Source: a virus. From it: a DNA stretch of 64,000 bases. A model generated the notes under the pieces. That model was given only the letters and a program-made list of their open reading frames with translations, had not been told where the DNA came from and searched no databases. The translations under genes and the position numbers were made by a program. This document shows positions 1-6,945 of the stretch, piece by piece (positions within the stretch are counted from its first letter, which is position 1; each line of letters opens with the position of its first letter). The stretch spans positions 22,967-86,966 of IMG/VR virus record IMGVR_UViG_3300005528_000050; one strand, 5' to 3'.

Positions 1-148
1 TATGACATATTTCCACGTGGGTATCAAATCGAAAATCAGGGGACTCTTCAAAGAATCTTAATATAATAGTCATATCACCACGGCGAAGAATTTCACGGTG
101 ATTTTTATAGGTTATTCCCCTTAACAATGTAAAGTTAATTGTATCCAT
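1..148 (-). CDS. Hypothetical protein, 5' part only
   Basis: An ATG at 148 opens a frame that stays open to the window edge, giving 49 visible codons beginning MDTINFTLLRG. Its start overlaps the stop of the preceding gene as TAATG, the tight coupling typical of this block. Several charged residues and no hydrophobic span are visible. No family recognised; the 3' end lies outside the window. Confidence 0.6.
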   Translation of the reverse strand, partial: MDTINFTLLRGITYKNHREILRRGDMTIILRFFEESPDFRFDTHVEICH

Positions 149-558
149 TAATGATGATGCAATAATTCTTGGTAAACCTTTCCGTTTAATATATCTTTCT
201 TCAACGCTTTATTCTCAGAATCACATATGATGAATCCCATATCCGTTCTGAATATTCTTAAGTACTTTAGATACCAACCATCGCGATAGGTTTCCAATGA
301 GAAATACCTCCATTCACCCTCACCACCAGATTCTTCGTAGTATCTTTCCAGTAATGTGGTTAGTTCATCCTTGGTCCAAAAGAAATGTGGGTATTTGTTT
401 ATGGTAGAAATATCAGGATGTCCTTCATCATTCCAATGATATCCCACATGGAAATCCCTTGTATCCACATTAAACTTATTGTTCTTTGGACAATCCCAAT
501 CAATGTCTTTGAAGAATACCCATTTATCTTGTGGTTCCATATTATTTATTTTTTCCAT
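148..558 (-). CDS. Hypothetical protein, aromatic-rich
   Basis: Product of 136 residues if the ATG at 558 (MEKINNMEPQDKW) is used. A GTG at 630 would add 24 basic residues and would overlap the stop of the preceding gene as TAGTG, so that longer form (160 residues) cannot be excluded. The protein is rich in Trp, Tyr and Phe, has no transmembrane span and ends in three histidines. It lies in a run of small minus-strand accessory genes of unknown function. No family recognised. Confidence 0.6.
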   Translation of the reverse strand: MEKINNMEPQDKWVFFKDIDWDCPKNNKFNVDTRDFHVGYHWNDEGHPDISTINKYPHFFWTKDELTTLLERYYEESGGEGEWRYFSLETYRDGWYLKYLRIFRTDMGFIICDSENKALKKDILNGKVYQELLHHH

Positions 559-629
559 TAAAATGAACCTCGGGCACCGGAACCGGGAATTTTTTCCACT
601 ATAACGACGTTTTTTGAAAATATTTTCCA

Positions 630-821
630 CTATCGGTGGTCTTCTATTTGTTTGATGATTGAAAAGTTTATGGGGAAATAGTTCTCATCACCATCCTCGG
701 TCTGTAAAAAATAATGGTTTCTACCTACCTCGAATTTAACCACATCGTATATTGTGTACTCAGCCCAATACTGTGTGGTTGCCGATTGTAATAAAACTTT
801 TATGTTATAGTGTTTAAGCAT
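630..821 (-). CDS. Small hypothetical protein
   Basis: A 63-residue soluble protein starting at the ATG at 821 (MLKHYNIKVLL). Alternating hydrophobic and polar residues suggest a small all-beta fold. It sits one base downstream of the membrane protein at 823-1038, so the two are probably cotranscribed. No family recognised. Confidence 0.6.
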   Translation of the reverse strand: MLKHYNIKVLLQSATTQYWAEYTIYDVVKFEVGRNHYFLQTEDGDENYFPINFSIIKQIEDHR

Positions 822-822
822 A

Positions 823-1038
823 TTATGATTCGTTTGTATTTTTTTCCCTTACTTCTATGTACCTGTGTAAAATGATAAGACCGAGTAAACTGATAACGAA
901 AGAAATGGTTGGAATATTTGAAATGATAAGTAAACCAAGACATATCCCATAAAGAAAATCATTCCATCTTCTACGCAATAGGGATACTAAGATATAGAAT
1001 CCGTACATTATTGATATTAAGATGGTGATGATAGCCAT
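823..1038 (-). CDS. Small multi-span membrane protein
   Basis: A 71-residue protein with two or three hydrophobic helices (about residues 1-20 and 29-59), a positively charged loop RRRWND between them and a charged C-terminal tail. This predicts an inner-membrane protein with both ends probably cytoplasmic. It is one of many tiny membrane proteins in this accessory block; such phage genes often modify the host envelope or take part in lysis or exclusion, but nothing in the sequence fixes the role. Confidence 0.6.
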   Translation of the reverse strand: MAIITILISIMYGFYILVSLLRRRWNDFLYGICLGLLIISNIPTISFVISLLGLIILHRYIEVREKNTNES

Positions 1039-1091
1039 GTCCTTTTGTTTTTAACAAAAATAACCAATTAATTTGAATATTCCAAAAAATC

Positions 1092-1253
1092 TTAATTATT
1101 TTCTCGTAAGGTATTGTTTAATTGTTCTAAAGAGTTGTTCAATTGAATCAAACTGTAATTGTAATTCTCCATGACTCTGGCTAAACTTTCTATGGTCATT
1201 CTTAAACTTACCAACGGGTCGGCATATCCCCTTAATAATTTAAAATCCTCCAT
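1092..1253 (-). CDS. Small coiled-coil protein
   Basis: A 53-residue frame from the ATG at 1253 (MEDFKLLRGYADPL) to the TAA at 1092. The C-terminal half has Leu/Ile/Asn heptad-like spacing (NNSLEQLNNTL), suggesting a short coiled coil. It overlaps the 3' end of the gene at 1240-1461 by 14 nt, an overlap length seen repeatedly in this genome, which supports it as real despite its size. Function unknown. Confidence 0.55.
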   Translation of the reverse strand: MEDFKLLRGYADPLVSLRMTIESLARVMENYNYSLIQLNNSLEQLNNTLRENN

Positions 1254-1461
1254 CTTCGTTCTCCATATGTTTGAGATAGTCCTCGATAAAATTATCTACA
1301 ATTCCCGACGACCTTTTGGTTTCAGGTACTGGTTGGTTGTTCAATCTTGATTCGTAGTAACGAATGATTTCTGATACACTTACACCAGACCTTACACAAC
1401 CATCCAACAGATTTGTGAATCGGTTTTTGGTGTCATTTAATGCTTGTTCTTTTTGTGTCAT
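1240..1461 (-). CDS. Small helical hypothetical protein
   Basis: A 73-residue protein, mostly predicted helix, starting MTQKEQALNDTKNRF. It contains SVSEIIRYYESRL and an acidic C-terminus (HMENEDGGF). It overlaps the neighbours at both ends (14 and 29 nt), consistent with a polycistronic accessory block. No family recognised. Confidence 0.6.
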   Translation of the reverse strand: MTQKEQALNDTKNRFTNLLDGCVRSGVSVSEIIRYYESRLNNQPVPETKRSSGIVDNFIEDYLKHMENEDGGF

Positions 1462-1621
1462 GTTCTATTACTTTTGGTTCCTGTATTCCTTTTTCTTTTA
1501 AATGTTGGATTGCCATTTCCACCGTTTCGTGTTTTCTGTAAGGAGGATTTGGTAATAACCCACAACCTTCCTTATATACAAAAACATTTTTCTGACAACC
1601 GAATGTAATAATCTTTTCCAT
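1433..1621 (-). CDS. Small hypothetical protein
   Basis: A 62-residue product from the ATG at 1621 (MEKIITFGCQKN). A start ten codons upstream (1651) is open but would add an atypical MWCNQWIKIN extension overlapping the previous gene. Two Cys and a PNPPYRK segment are visible, but no metal-binding pattern. Function unknown. Confidence 0.55.
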   Translation of the reverse strand: MEKIITFGCQKNVFVYKEGCGLLPNPPYRKHETVEMAIQHLKEKGIQEPKVIEHDTKRTSIK

Positions 1622-1629
1622 ATTGATTT

Positions 1630-1851
1630 TTATCCATTGGTTACACCACACTTGTGTTTGTGTTCAACATACCACATTATTCTAAAAGTACCCAAAACAA
1701 AAAAGTATGTATCAAATTCATTTATCTCATCGGTTGATTTACAAATCCCCGTGTGATATGCCGGTATTTTGGTCTCGATACTTTTAGCCGACTTAGGAAA
1801 AGTATTAAACGCAATACTATATCTCTTTGTTAGTTTGAATGATTTATACAT
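1630..1851 (-). CDS. Small hypothetical protein
   Basis: A 73-residue protein starting MYKSFKLTKRYSI, basic at both ends and ending HKHKCGVTNG. Starts at 1851, one base after the stop of the gene at 1853-2032. No hydrophobic helix long enough for a membrane span except a weak FFVLGTFRIMWYV stretch. No family recognised. Confidence 0.55.
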   Translation of the reverse strand: MYKSFKLTKRYSIAFNTFPKSAKSIETKIPAYHTGICKSTDEINEFDTYFFVLGTFRIMWYVEHKHKCGVTNG

Positions 1852-1852
1852 A

Positions 1853-2032
1853 TTATTCTAATTTACTGTTAAACAATTCTATGGCCTTCTCTTTATCTTT
1901 TTCTTGAAAGATGTTATCAATAATAAACTTGGCTTCTTCCATTGTGCACTTATCTTCAATGACATCAATGTATGTTTCTACATCAACACCCAATTCCCCC
2001 GCCATAAGTTCATCCATCAAATCATGAAACAT
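1853..2032 (-). CDS. Small acidic helical protein
   Basis: A 59-residue frame from the ATG at 2032 (MFHDLMDELMAGEL) to TAA at 1853, filling exactly the space between neighbours (1 nt gap on each side). Strongly acidic and helical, with MEEAKFIIDNIFQEKD in the second half. Its fit in the tiling is the main support. Function unknown. Confidence 0.55.
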   Translation of the reverse strand: MFHDLMDELMAGELGVDVETYIDVIEDKCTMEEAKFIIDNIFQEKDKEKAIELFNSKLE

Positions 2033-2033
2033 A

Positions 2034-2222
2034 TTACTCTGATTTAGTTTCTATACCGTTTTTCCAATCTTTCCAATTATCAAAATCTTTCAGTTTTTCA
2101 TAATGGTCATCTTCCATTTTTCTTGCTTCGTTTAGTATATCGTCATAAATTCCACTATACCTCGTATCCAATTGAAGTTTGGTGATTAACCAATTTACCG
2201 GTGTTAGTTTTTCGTTACTCAT
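2034..2222 (-). CDS. Small hypothetical protein
   Basis: A 62-residue, charged, Trp-containing protein starting MSNEKLTPVNWLITKLQ. The first 20 residues resemble the N-terminus of a family of small phage proteins found beside metabolic genes, but I cannot name it. It overlaps the end of the ABC membrane-domain gene by 8 nt. Confidence 0.55.
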   Translation of the reverse strand: MSNEKLTPVNWLITKLQLDTRYSGIYDDILNEARKMEDDHYEKLKDFDNWKDWKNGIETKSE

Positions 2223-3057
2223 TTGTATTTTTTAATCTTTTTATTATATCGGTCATTCTTGTAAACATTTCCATACCCACAGGGATGGATAAGAGGGAAA
2301 CCAAAAATTGATTTATATAAGAATACATTGCAATGGCTTCACCTTGTGTTAGTTTCACATTTTCGTGAGTGAAAATGATTAATGATAAAACCAAGAAGAT
2401 GGTCTTTACCATATTGAGTGAAGTCCAATTCTTTCCTTGTAGGGTGGATGCTGAAATCCAAATCCTTCTTCTCCTTTTAAAGAATGAATCAATCAAACCT
2501 CTATCGTTTGTGTTGAGCACATCCATTTTCTTTTCGTGTTGGTTGTGACTAATTTTTGTGGACTGAGCAATCTTACCGTAGAACTTCCATACAATAAAAC
2601 AAATGAACGGAGCACATAACAATACAATAAAACCAGTAACCACGTGGGACATGAATATAAAAAACAATGTTCCAATTATGGAAAGTATTGACATTATATA
2701 ATAGTGTATGTGGTGTTCCAAGAAATCCACAATACTATGTGCTAAATCCGTTCTACCCAACCTCGTTGAGACATCCGAATCCTCTGAACTATCCAAATAG
2801 TTAAACACAATATCATTGTAGATAGATGTGTAAATCTTGGTGTCAAATACCATACGTTTATAAATGAAAAAATTGGAGAGAGATTCTATTAAAAGAAAAA
2901 CCCCAATCCAATAATACTCCTTATTCAATAAACCATCTATTGATTTACCCAACACATAGGGTTCAACCAAGAAAATGATTTGTGCAATAAAGATGTAGAA
3001 GTATATTAATAATAATGACCTCTTATATTTTTCAATAATTTTATAAACGTACCGCAA
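2215..3057 (-). CDS. Orphan ABC transporter transmembrane domain
   Basis: A 280-residue membrane protein with about six predicted helices (near residues 13-33, 48-66, 117-137, 140-158, 215-235, 243-265) arranged as in the type-1 ABC exporter membrane domain. The stretch EPYVLGKSIDGLL after helix 1 and the SSEDSDVSTRL loop are typical of that fold. It ends where a nucleotide-binding domain would begin, and no Walker A ATPase partner lies beside it. Only a TTG at 3057 serves as start: the same frame has a stop 18 nt upstream, which closes the peptide gene at 3076-3183. It may act alone as a membrane protein, or interfere with host exporters. Confidence 0.65.
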   Translation of the reverse strand: MRYVYKIIEKYKRSLLLIYFYIFIAQIIFLVEPYVLGKSIDGLLNKEYYWIGVFLLIESLSNFFIYKRMVFDTKIYTSIYNDIVFNYLDSSEDSDVSTRLGRTDLAHSIVDFLEHHIHYYIMSILSIIGTLFFIFMSHVVTGFIVLLCAPFICFIVWKFYGKIAQSTKISHNQHEKKMDVLNTNDRGLIDSFFKRRRRIWISASTLQGKNWTSLNMVKTIFLVLSLIIFTHENVKLTQGEAIAMYSYINQFLVSLLSIPVGMEMFTRMTDIIKRLKNTNE

Positions 3058-3075
3058 AGTGAAATGAGATTTATT

Positions 3076-3183
3076 TTATTCTTTATCAAAATAAGTTGTG
3101 AATAGTGATAACAACGCAATACAAACGCATAAACCGATTACGATTATTCCAACTACTTGTGCTACTGGATGTAAATTTTCCAT
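3076..3183 (-). CDS. Single-span membrane peptide
   Basis: A 35-residue frame from the ATG at 3183, beginning MENLHPVAQVVGIIVI, with one hydrophobic helix (about residues 8-28) and a charged end (YFDKE). It is in the same frame as the ABC membrane-domain gene that follows, separated by a stop and six codons. It fits the 126-nt gap between neighbours. Function unknown. Confidence 0.5.
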   Translation of the reverse strand: MENLHPVAQVVGIIVIGLCVCIALLSLFTTYFDKE

Positions 3184-3187
3184 AATA

Positions 3188-3883
3188 TTAACAATTAACT
3201 CTTACTTTGTAGGTTTTTTCGACATCGTTAGTCATATTACCCATAATCAAAATATACATTTTTTCATTTGGAATACCAAATAACGATTTAATATCACTAT
3301 CGGTTGGATAAACTTCCAATTCATCCACACCAATAAACTTGACATTATCGATGAGTTCTCTCATCTCATATAATGACAAATGAACACCGTGAACAACAAT
3401 GAAGTGTTTATTGGGATAAGTGTACTCACCATTTTCTTCTTCACCACATTCTACCTTACCTTCCCCATCACAGTCATCACATTCGGTTTCGTGTCCACAA
3501 CAATTACACTCAACAGTCCCGTGTCCATCACATTGATAACATTCCTTATATTTTTTGTCAAACTCAGGAATCATCTTGATGTCTTCATAAACTTTTTCAA
3601 GGTCAGATACTTTAATTCTCCCGAATGGTTTTGAATCACCTTCATAAAATTTACGAAACTCAAACATGACAGGTTGGGCGTTGACACCATTACCTTTGCT
3701 GTGGTCATGTATGTTTTCATTATTAATGTAGTCGACATCATGAAACCACAACGCTTTGTATGAGTTGGTTGAAACTACCCACCCATTTTCATAACAAACA
3801 GGTTTCATGATTGGGTCTCTCCAATCATCTTTTGACGACCAAGATTCTACGAACCTTACGTAATTTGGATTTTCTTTTATCAT
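3188..3883 (-). CDS. Protein with DnaJ-type zinc-binding cysteine repeat
   Basis: A 231-residue soluble protein. Residues 115-146 hold CYQCDGHG and CDDCDGEG plus intervening CxCC and a final Cys: the CxxCxGxG repeats of the DnaJ central zinc domain. The J-domain itself (HPD motif) is absent. N- and C-terminal parts match nothing I know; the C-terminus contains a beta-rich segment with FIGVDELEVYPTD. DnaJ-type zinc modules bind unfolded protein or nucleic acid, so an adaptor or chaperone-like role is possible but unproved. It is followed 1 nt later by the gene at 3885-4532. Confidence 0.65.
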   Translation of the reverse strand: MIKENPNYVRFVESWSSKDDWRDPIMKPVCYENGWVVSTNSYKALWFHDVDYINNENIHDHSKGNGVNAQPVMFEFRKFYEGDSKPFGRIKVSDLEKVYEDIKMIPEFDKKYKECYQCDGHGTVECNCCGHETECDDCDGEGKVECGEEENGEYTYPNKHFIVVHGVHLSLYEMRELIDNVKFIGVDELEVYPTDSDIKSLFGIPNEKMYILIMGNMTNDVEKTYKVRVNC

Positions 3884-3884
3884 A

Positions 3885-4532
3885 TTAATCTAATGAATTT
3901 GGTAAATAAAGTAGTGTGGGGTTTTTCTTTTGAATATCTAATTCAGGGTATCTCTCCTTAAACTTCATCACATCAAATTTTTTGGTAATTAAGTGGTGTC
4001 CGTTCTTTGTTGGGATTACAGCCTCAACCTTTGGTCCCACCTTGTAACCAATTGGAACACCGGCTTCATCAAATTCAACTTCAGTAAATGGTTTACATTC
4101 ATATTCAATAAATGCAACCATCATTGGACTCATCTCTTTTACATCATCAACATCCACTATCCAACGTTTCTCCTGTGTCTTTAACTGACCAACAACGCTA
4201 TCAAATAATCCTTTCTGATTATGTTGTCCATTCTGAATACGTTGAGCGAGGTCAACCATCATATTCAATGAAACATCAAAGTGATTTTGTTTTTGAACGT
4301 GGATGTATGCCCTCGCCTTAAACATCTCACACAGTTGTTTAATCTCATCGTACCTACGTTCAAGATGTTCGATACTTTCAATACAGTAAGTCTTAATTGT
4401 TCTCACCGATTGGTGATTATCTCTCTCCCCTTCGGGTTGGTCTTTCTTTCGTTTGAAAATGTAGAGCATATAGAAGTCACCCTCGTTTTCGAAGTTGAGT
4501 AATGACTTAACTAATTCTATATTATCTATCAT
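3885..4532 (-). CDS. Conserved phage-type hypothetical protein
   Basis: A 215-residue soluble protein. Motif-like segments are RWIVDVDDVK (about residues 122-131), a KNGHHLITKKFD segment and KKNPTLLYLPNSL at the end. The acidic pair followed by a G-H-H segment recalls the catalytic arrangement of archaeo-eukaryotic primase-like proteins, but this rests on a few residues only and I do not assign that function. Start at 4532 overlaps the stop of the upstream gene by 1 nt. Confidence 0.6.
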   Translation of the reverse strand: MIDNIELVKSLLNFENEGDFYMLYIFKRKKDQPEGERDNHQSVRTIKTYCIESIEHLERRYDEIKQLCEMFKARAYIHVQKQNHFDVSLNMMVDLAQRIQNGQHNQKGLFDSVVGQLKTQEKRWIVDVDDVKEMSPMMVAFIEYECKPFTEVEFDEAGVPIGYKVGPKVEAVIPTKNGHHLITKKFDVMKFKERYPELDIQKKNPTLLYLPNSLD

Positions 4533-4801
4533 TACAGAGACTGTACTTTTTTCATAATCTCTGTAACTTGTTCAGGTTCTAAATAACCAAGGACATCGCT
4601 GGTTATTGGTGTTTCGTAGGTGAGGTCACCATTTTTATCTAAGACCGCAAGTTCATACAAACCATCCTTACCACCGTAGGAGTATGTGTGAGAAACGACA
4701 GATACCCCGTATCCATTATCAAATTGTGTACGTACCTTTTTACCAACCATAAATGGGGATTCATCGATTTGTTCGAATTCTAAATCGTTAAATGTTTTCA
4801 T
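4532..4801 (-). CDS. Small hypothetical protein, beta-rich
   Basis: An 89-residue protein starting MKTFNDLEFEQID, with alternating beta-strand-like segments (YGVSVVSHTYSYG, LYELAVLDKNG) and a helical end EQVTEIMKKVQSL. Resembles small phage proteins of the length of an SH3-like or Sm-like fold. Coupled by 1 nt to the downstream gene. Function unknown. Confidence 0.6.
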   Translation of the reverse strand: MKTFNDLEFEQIDESPFMVGKKVRTQFDNGYGVSVVSHTYSYGGKDGLYELAVLDKNGDLTYETPITSDVLGYLEPEQVTEIMKKVQSL

Positions 4802-4816
4802 ATAATTAAATTAGTT

Positions 4817-5077
4817 TTATTCTGCAAGAATTGCTTCGTCAAACATACTACCATCCTCTCTTTGTTTTGTAACAATTTGAGCGTTTACTCTTACACCTGA
4901 AGAGTAAAATTCCGACATCCATTTAGATTTTGGAATTGATTCCTCATTAACAGGTATTTCTGTATATTCATCGTCGAACATTAAGATGTATCTAAAGAAC
5001 CATCGGTCTTTAAATTTGTAAATTGTACCAGTGCACATAGTTTCTTTCTCTAAGTTGTTTGATTTGTATATTCTCAT
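4817..5077 (-). CDS. Small hypothetical protein
   Basis: An 86-residue protein from the ATG at 5077 (MRIYKSNNLEKETM). A GTG at 5095 would add six residues and overlap the preceding stop; I prefer the ATG. Beta-rich, acidic; contains IYKFKDRWFFRYILMFDD. No family recognised. Confidence 0.55.
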   Translation of the reverse strand: MRIYKSNNLEKETMCTGTIYKFKDRWFFRYILMFDDEYTEIPVNEESIPKSKWMSEFYSSGVRVNAQIVTKQREDGSMFDEAILAE

Positions 5078-5091
5078 AGTTTGGTTTTCCT

Positions 5092-5205
5092 TCACCTATT
5101 AAGTATTATCAAAGTCACAATAATTACGATAATACCAATTAATGACCAAAAAGCCATTTTTTCACTAAATTCAATTTGTTCCTTCCTCTTTCCTTGGTTG
5201 TCCAT
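5092..5205 (-). CDS. Single-span membrane peptide
   Basis: A 37-residue product from the ATG at 5205 (MDNQGKRKEQIEF) with one C-terminal hydrophobic helix (about residues 18-35, FWSLIGIIVIIVTLIIL) and a single terminal Arg. The frame is open further upstream, but upstream starts run through the overlapping gene at 5171-5371. One of several tiny tail-anchored peptides in this region. Confidence 0.5.
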   Translation of the reverse strand: MDNQGKRKEQIEFSEKMAFWSLIGIIVIIVTLIILNR

Positions 5206-5371
5206 TGTATGTAGTTTTAGGTGTTTCAATCTCCCAATACCCCACGATGAAGTATTGATTACGACCAACAGGAGAAACTTCATACTTTTTTCCACGAGCA
5301 ATGGATGCATTAGTCACAACACAGTCCATTTGTTTGTATAAAACCCGTTGACCTATATAAAATGTGTTCAT
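5171..5371 (-). CDS. Small hypothetical protein, SH3-like composition
   Basis: A 66-residue protein from the ATG at 5371 (MNTFYIGQRVLYKQM). The start is fixed by an ATGA overlap with the stop of the peptide gene at 5368-5454. The pattern YIGQRVLYK...YEVSP...YFIVGYWEIE suggests a small beta-barrel fold such as phage SH3-like domains. Function unknown. Confidence 0.55.
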   Translation of the reverse strand: MNTFYIGQRVLYKQMDCVVTNASIARGKKYEVSPVGRNQYFIVGYWEIETPKTTYNGQPRKEEGTN

Positions 5372-5454
5372 AGATACATAAAGATTAAAAATCCAAATCC
5401 TATACCTGCTAAGAAGTACACCAAGTTGTTCAACCAAAAGGGATATCTTTCCAT
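5368..5454 (-). CDS. Very small membrane peptide
   Basis: A 28-residue frame from the ATG at 5454 (MERYPFWLNNLVYFL) to a TGA at 5368 that forms an ATGA overlap with the next gene. Almost the whole peptide after residue 8 is hydrophobic and aromatic. The overlap and the position in a run of membrane peptides support it; size alone makes it uncertain. Confidence 0.4.
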   Translation of the reverse strand: MERYPFWLNNLVYFLAGIGFGFLIFMYL

Positions 5455-5481
5455 AATCACATTTTTCTTCAAATATAAAAA

Positions 5482-5515
5482 TTTTTTTGTGAAATCCAAA
5501 AAAATCACAAAAAAA
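5482..5515 (-). terminator. U-rich hairpin downstream of the RNA candidate
   Basis: An 11-bp inverted repeat (plus-strand 5482-5492 with 5505-5515, arms TTTTTTTGTGA / TCACAAAAAAA) lies about 10 nt past the 3' boundary of the structured region, in minus-strand direction, followed by a T-rich tract. It could terminate the RNA, but the stem is A-T rich and weak. Confidence 0.35.
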
Positions 5516-5524
5516 AACACCCTA

Positions 5525-5712
5525 ATTTATCCAACTTTCAGGTGTTATGGTTGTCCCCGTTGCCGGGTTAGGAATAGACTTACAGGGGCACGTTGTTCTT
5601 TATCACCCTTTTGGTATTCCCCGCGGATAGTCAGTCCGAATAAGACGTTGTCTTATTATCAGTCCTCTACGGTTATCACACCGTTTCTCATCATGTGAGG
5701 CACACTATCCGA
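5525..5712 (-). ncRNA. Candidate structured noncoding RNA
   Basis: About 190 nt with no credible frame and markedly higher G+C than the flanks. Minus-strand folding by eye gives nested helices (plus coordinates): 5624-5631 with 5704-5711 (8 bp, long range); inside it 5639-5646 with 5650-5657 (8 bp, 3-nt loop), 5669-5673 with 5680-5684, 5664-5667 with 5697-5700; then 5584-5587 with 5618-5621, and 5556-5559 with 5564-5567 closing a GCAA tetraloop. The GNRA loop exists only on the minus strand, which sets the direction. A 5-bp hairpin at 5709-5723 containing the stop of the upstream peptide gene competes with the long-range helix. A host-type promoter lies upstream at 5838-5868. It resembles no class I can name. 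Confidence 0.5.
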
Positions 5713-5715
5713 TGA

Positions 5716-5823
5716 TTAATCGGAACGTTTCTTTAGATATTCTTTTCTTGTTCTATATTCCCCTACTTTGTAACCAGCGAGAAACCAAAGAGAGAATCCT
5801 ATGTATACTAAAATAACTGTCAT
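5716..5823 (-). CDS. Membrane peptide upstream of the RNA candidate
   Basis: A 35-residue frame from the ATG at 5823 (MTVILVYIGFSLWFLAGY) to TAA at 5716. One N-terminal hydrophobic helix, then a strongly basic tail (EYRTRKEYLKKRSD), as in a cytoplasm-facing anchor. The start lies 14 nt past a TATATTTG -7 box. The stop codon is inside a hairpin that abuts the structured RNA region, so the two may share one transcript. Confidence 0.5.
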   Translation of the reverse strand: MTVILVYIGFSLWFLAGYKVGEYRTRKEYLKKRSD

Positions 5824-5837
5824 AATTAATTTTGATA

Positions 5838-5868
5838 CAAATATAATGTATATTTTTTAATATGCAAA
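5838..5868 (-). promoter_or_regulatory. Bacteroidota-type promoter
   Basis: On the minus strand TTTG (5868-5865), 19-nt spacer, TATATTTG (5845-5838), then 14 nt to the ATG at 5823. This matches the Bacteroidota vegetative consensus TTTG / TAnnTTTG exactly in both boxes and spacing. Confidence 0.6.
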
Positions 5869-5874
5869 AATATT

Positions 5875-6063
5875 TTAATTTTTTTTGAAGTGTCTTTTAC
5901 TACCTTCACAAATATTGTCTTTGGAAACGTCCCATATGTTTTTTTGAACCATATGACAAGCGTGTGATTTACCCATTCGTTTAGAAAAATGGATGATGGT
6001 GTCATTATTATTATTTCTGACAACCCATGGACATTCCTTACAAGGTGAACTAGTTTTCTTCAA
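5875..6063 (-). CDS. DUF6283-like small zinc protein
   Basis: A 62-residue protein whose order of residues, SPCKECPWV ... GKSHACHM ... NICEGSKRH, matches the DUF6283 type found in phages: a CxxCPW start, a central H-x-C-H and a late Cys, giving a likely Cys/His zinc site. The alternative minus frame 5826-6023 in the same place lacks these residues. Starts at 6063 and overlaps the upstream gene by 14 nt. Role unknown; the family is probably structural zinc-binding. Confidence 0.65.
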   Translation of the reverse strand: MKKTSSPCKECPWVVRNNNNDTIIHFSKRMGKSHACHMVQKNIWDVSKDNICEGSKRHFKKN

Positions 6064-6634
6064 ATTTAAAAATGTCTACCTGAGAGGATTTACCCCAGTT
6101 GTCCAAAAAATCAGAGGGTTCCATGGATTCACCCTTAAAAAATATTCTATCGATGTAATCCCAGTCCCCATCAGGAAAGTCGACAGAACCGTGACAGTAG
6201 GTAAAATCTTCAATGGTTGGAACCGTTTCAGATTCAATTTCATATTCCCAAATACCACCTTTGTTTTCGTCAACACTCACATAGATATTTTCACCCTTTT
6301 CCATTGGGAATGCTCGGTGTGAAATATAATCATCCCAATCCTCATTCACTGAAGAGATTGTTTGAATATCTTCAATACCAAAAGATAGTACGTTGTTACC
6401 ATTTTCATCTTCAAGTTCAAAGGTCATTGTTTGGTTATCCAATGCTTTGTTTACGTGAAAGATGTCACCATCGTAAATGTCAATATCTAAACTTTCCAAG
6501 TCAAATCTAGTTTCCCAAAGTTCATCGTACTCTTTTTCTTCTTTTAAGAGTTCAATTTGTTCAACCTGTTCGTCAGTGAGTTTTTTACCGATAAACTCGG
6601 CGCTCCATCCATAAGTTTTTAGCGTATACTTCAT
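6050..6634 (-). CDS. Acidic hypothetical protein
   Basis: A 194-residue, strongly acidic soluble protein beginning MKYTLKTYGWSAEFIGKKL. An N-terminal helical segment is followed by repeated Asp/Glu-rich beta-like segments (LDIDIYDGDIFHV, FELEDENGNNV). The acidic character could mimic DNA or simply reflect solubility; no motif decides. It overlaps the DUF6283-like gene by 14 nt and may be translated with it. Confidence 0.6.
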   Translation of the reverse strand: MKYTLKTYGWSAEFIGKKLTDEQVEQIELLKEEKEYDELWETRFDLESLDIDIYDGDIFHVNKALDNQTMTFELEDENGNNVLSFGIEDIQTISSVNEDWDDYISHRAFPMEKGENIYVSVDENKGGIWEYEIESETVPTIEDFTYCHGSVDFPDGDWDYIDRIFFKGESMEPSDFLDNWGKSSQVDIFKFEEN

Positions 6635-6636
6635 GT

Positions 6637-6933
6637 TTATCTTATTAATTTTACTGTTGGTATTAAAAAATCATCATAATGTTTATGAGATAAAATATCC
6701 CATGAACTTGGATGTCTTTCCTTGAATATTTCTTGTCTTTCCAAAAGTGACAGTGGTAAGGTACAATCCTCACCGAACATATACCAAAGTTCATAATCAT
6801 TGATTATCCTTTGTGCAAATTCAGTAAGACTCTTGATTTTTACTTCTCTCAGGTATTCCCTATTTATACCTAAGTTATCATACCACTTGATATATTCTTG
6901 GTATGCTTCTTTGACTTTTTTGTGTACCACCAT
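6637..6933 (-). CDS. Hypothetical protein
   Basis: A 98-residue helical, aromatic-rich protein starting MVVHKKVKEAYQEYIKW, ending 2 nt before the start of the gene at 6050-6634. A TATCTTTG box lies 1 nt before its start, but a matching -33 box is not seen. No family recognised. Confidence 0.6.
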   Translation of the reverse strand: MVVHKKVKEAYQEYIKWYDNLGINREYLREVKIKSLTEFAQRIINDYELWYMFGEDCTLPLSLLERQEIFKERHPSSWDILSHKHYDDFLIPTVKLIR

Positions 6934-6945
6934 ACAAAGATAATA

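Noticed and set aside
4112-4502. Overlapping plus-strand open frames
   Set aside because: Antisense shadows of the 215-residue gene; no coding character.
3885-4532. Archaeo-eukaryotic primase-like call
   Set aside because: Only VDVDD and NGHHL segments support it; the order and other motifs of primases are not clear.
5348-5698. Plus-strand open frame of 116 codons
   Set aside because: It lies antisense to small genes and to the structured RNA region, has unlikely composition and no start context.
5660-5700. Short minus peptide MMRNGVITVED resembling part of a chaperonin
   Set aside because: Only 11 residues before stops, inside paired stems of the RNA candidate; a chance match.
5826-6023. 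Minus open frame of 65 codons
   Set aside because: Overlaps the DUF6283-like gene in another frame; Ile/Lys-rich from A+T content and without the Cys pattern.
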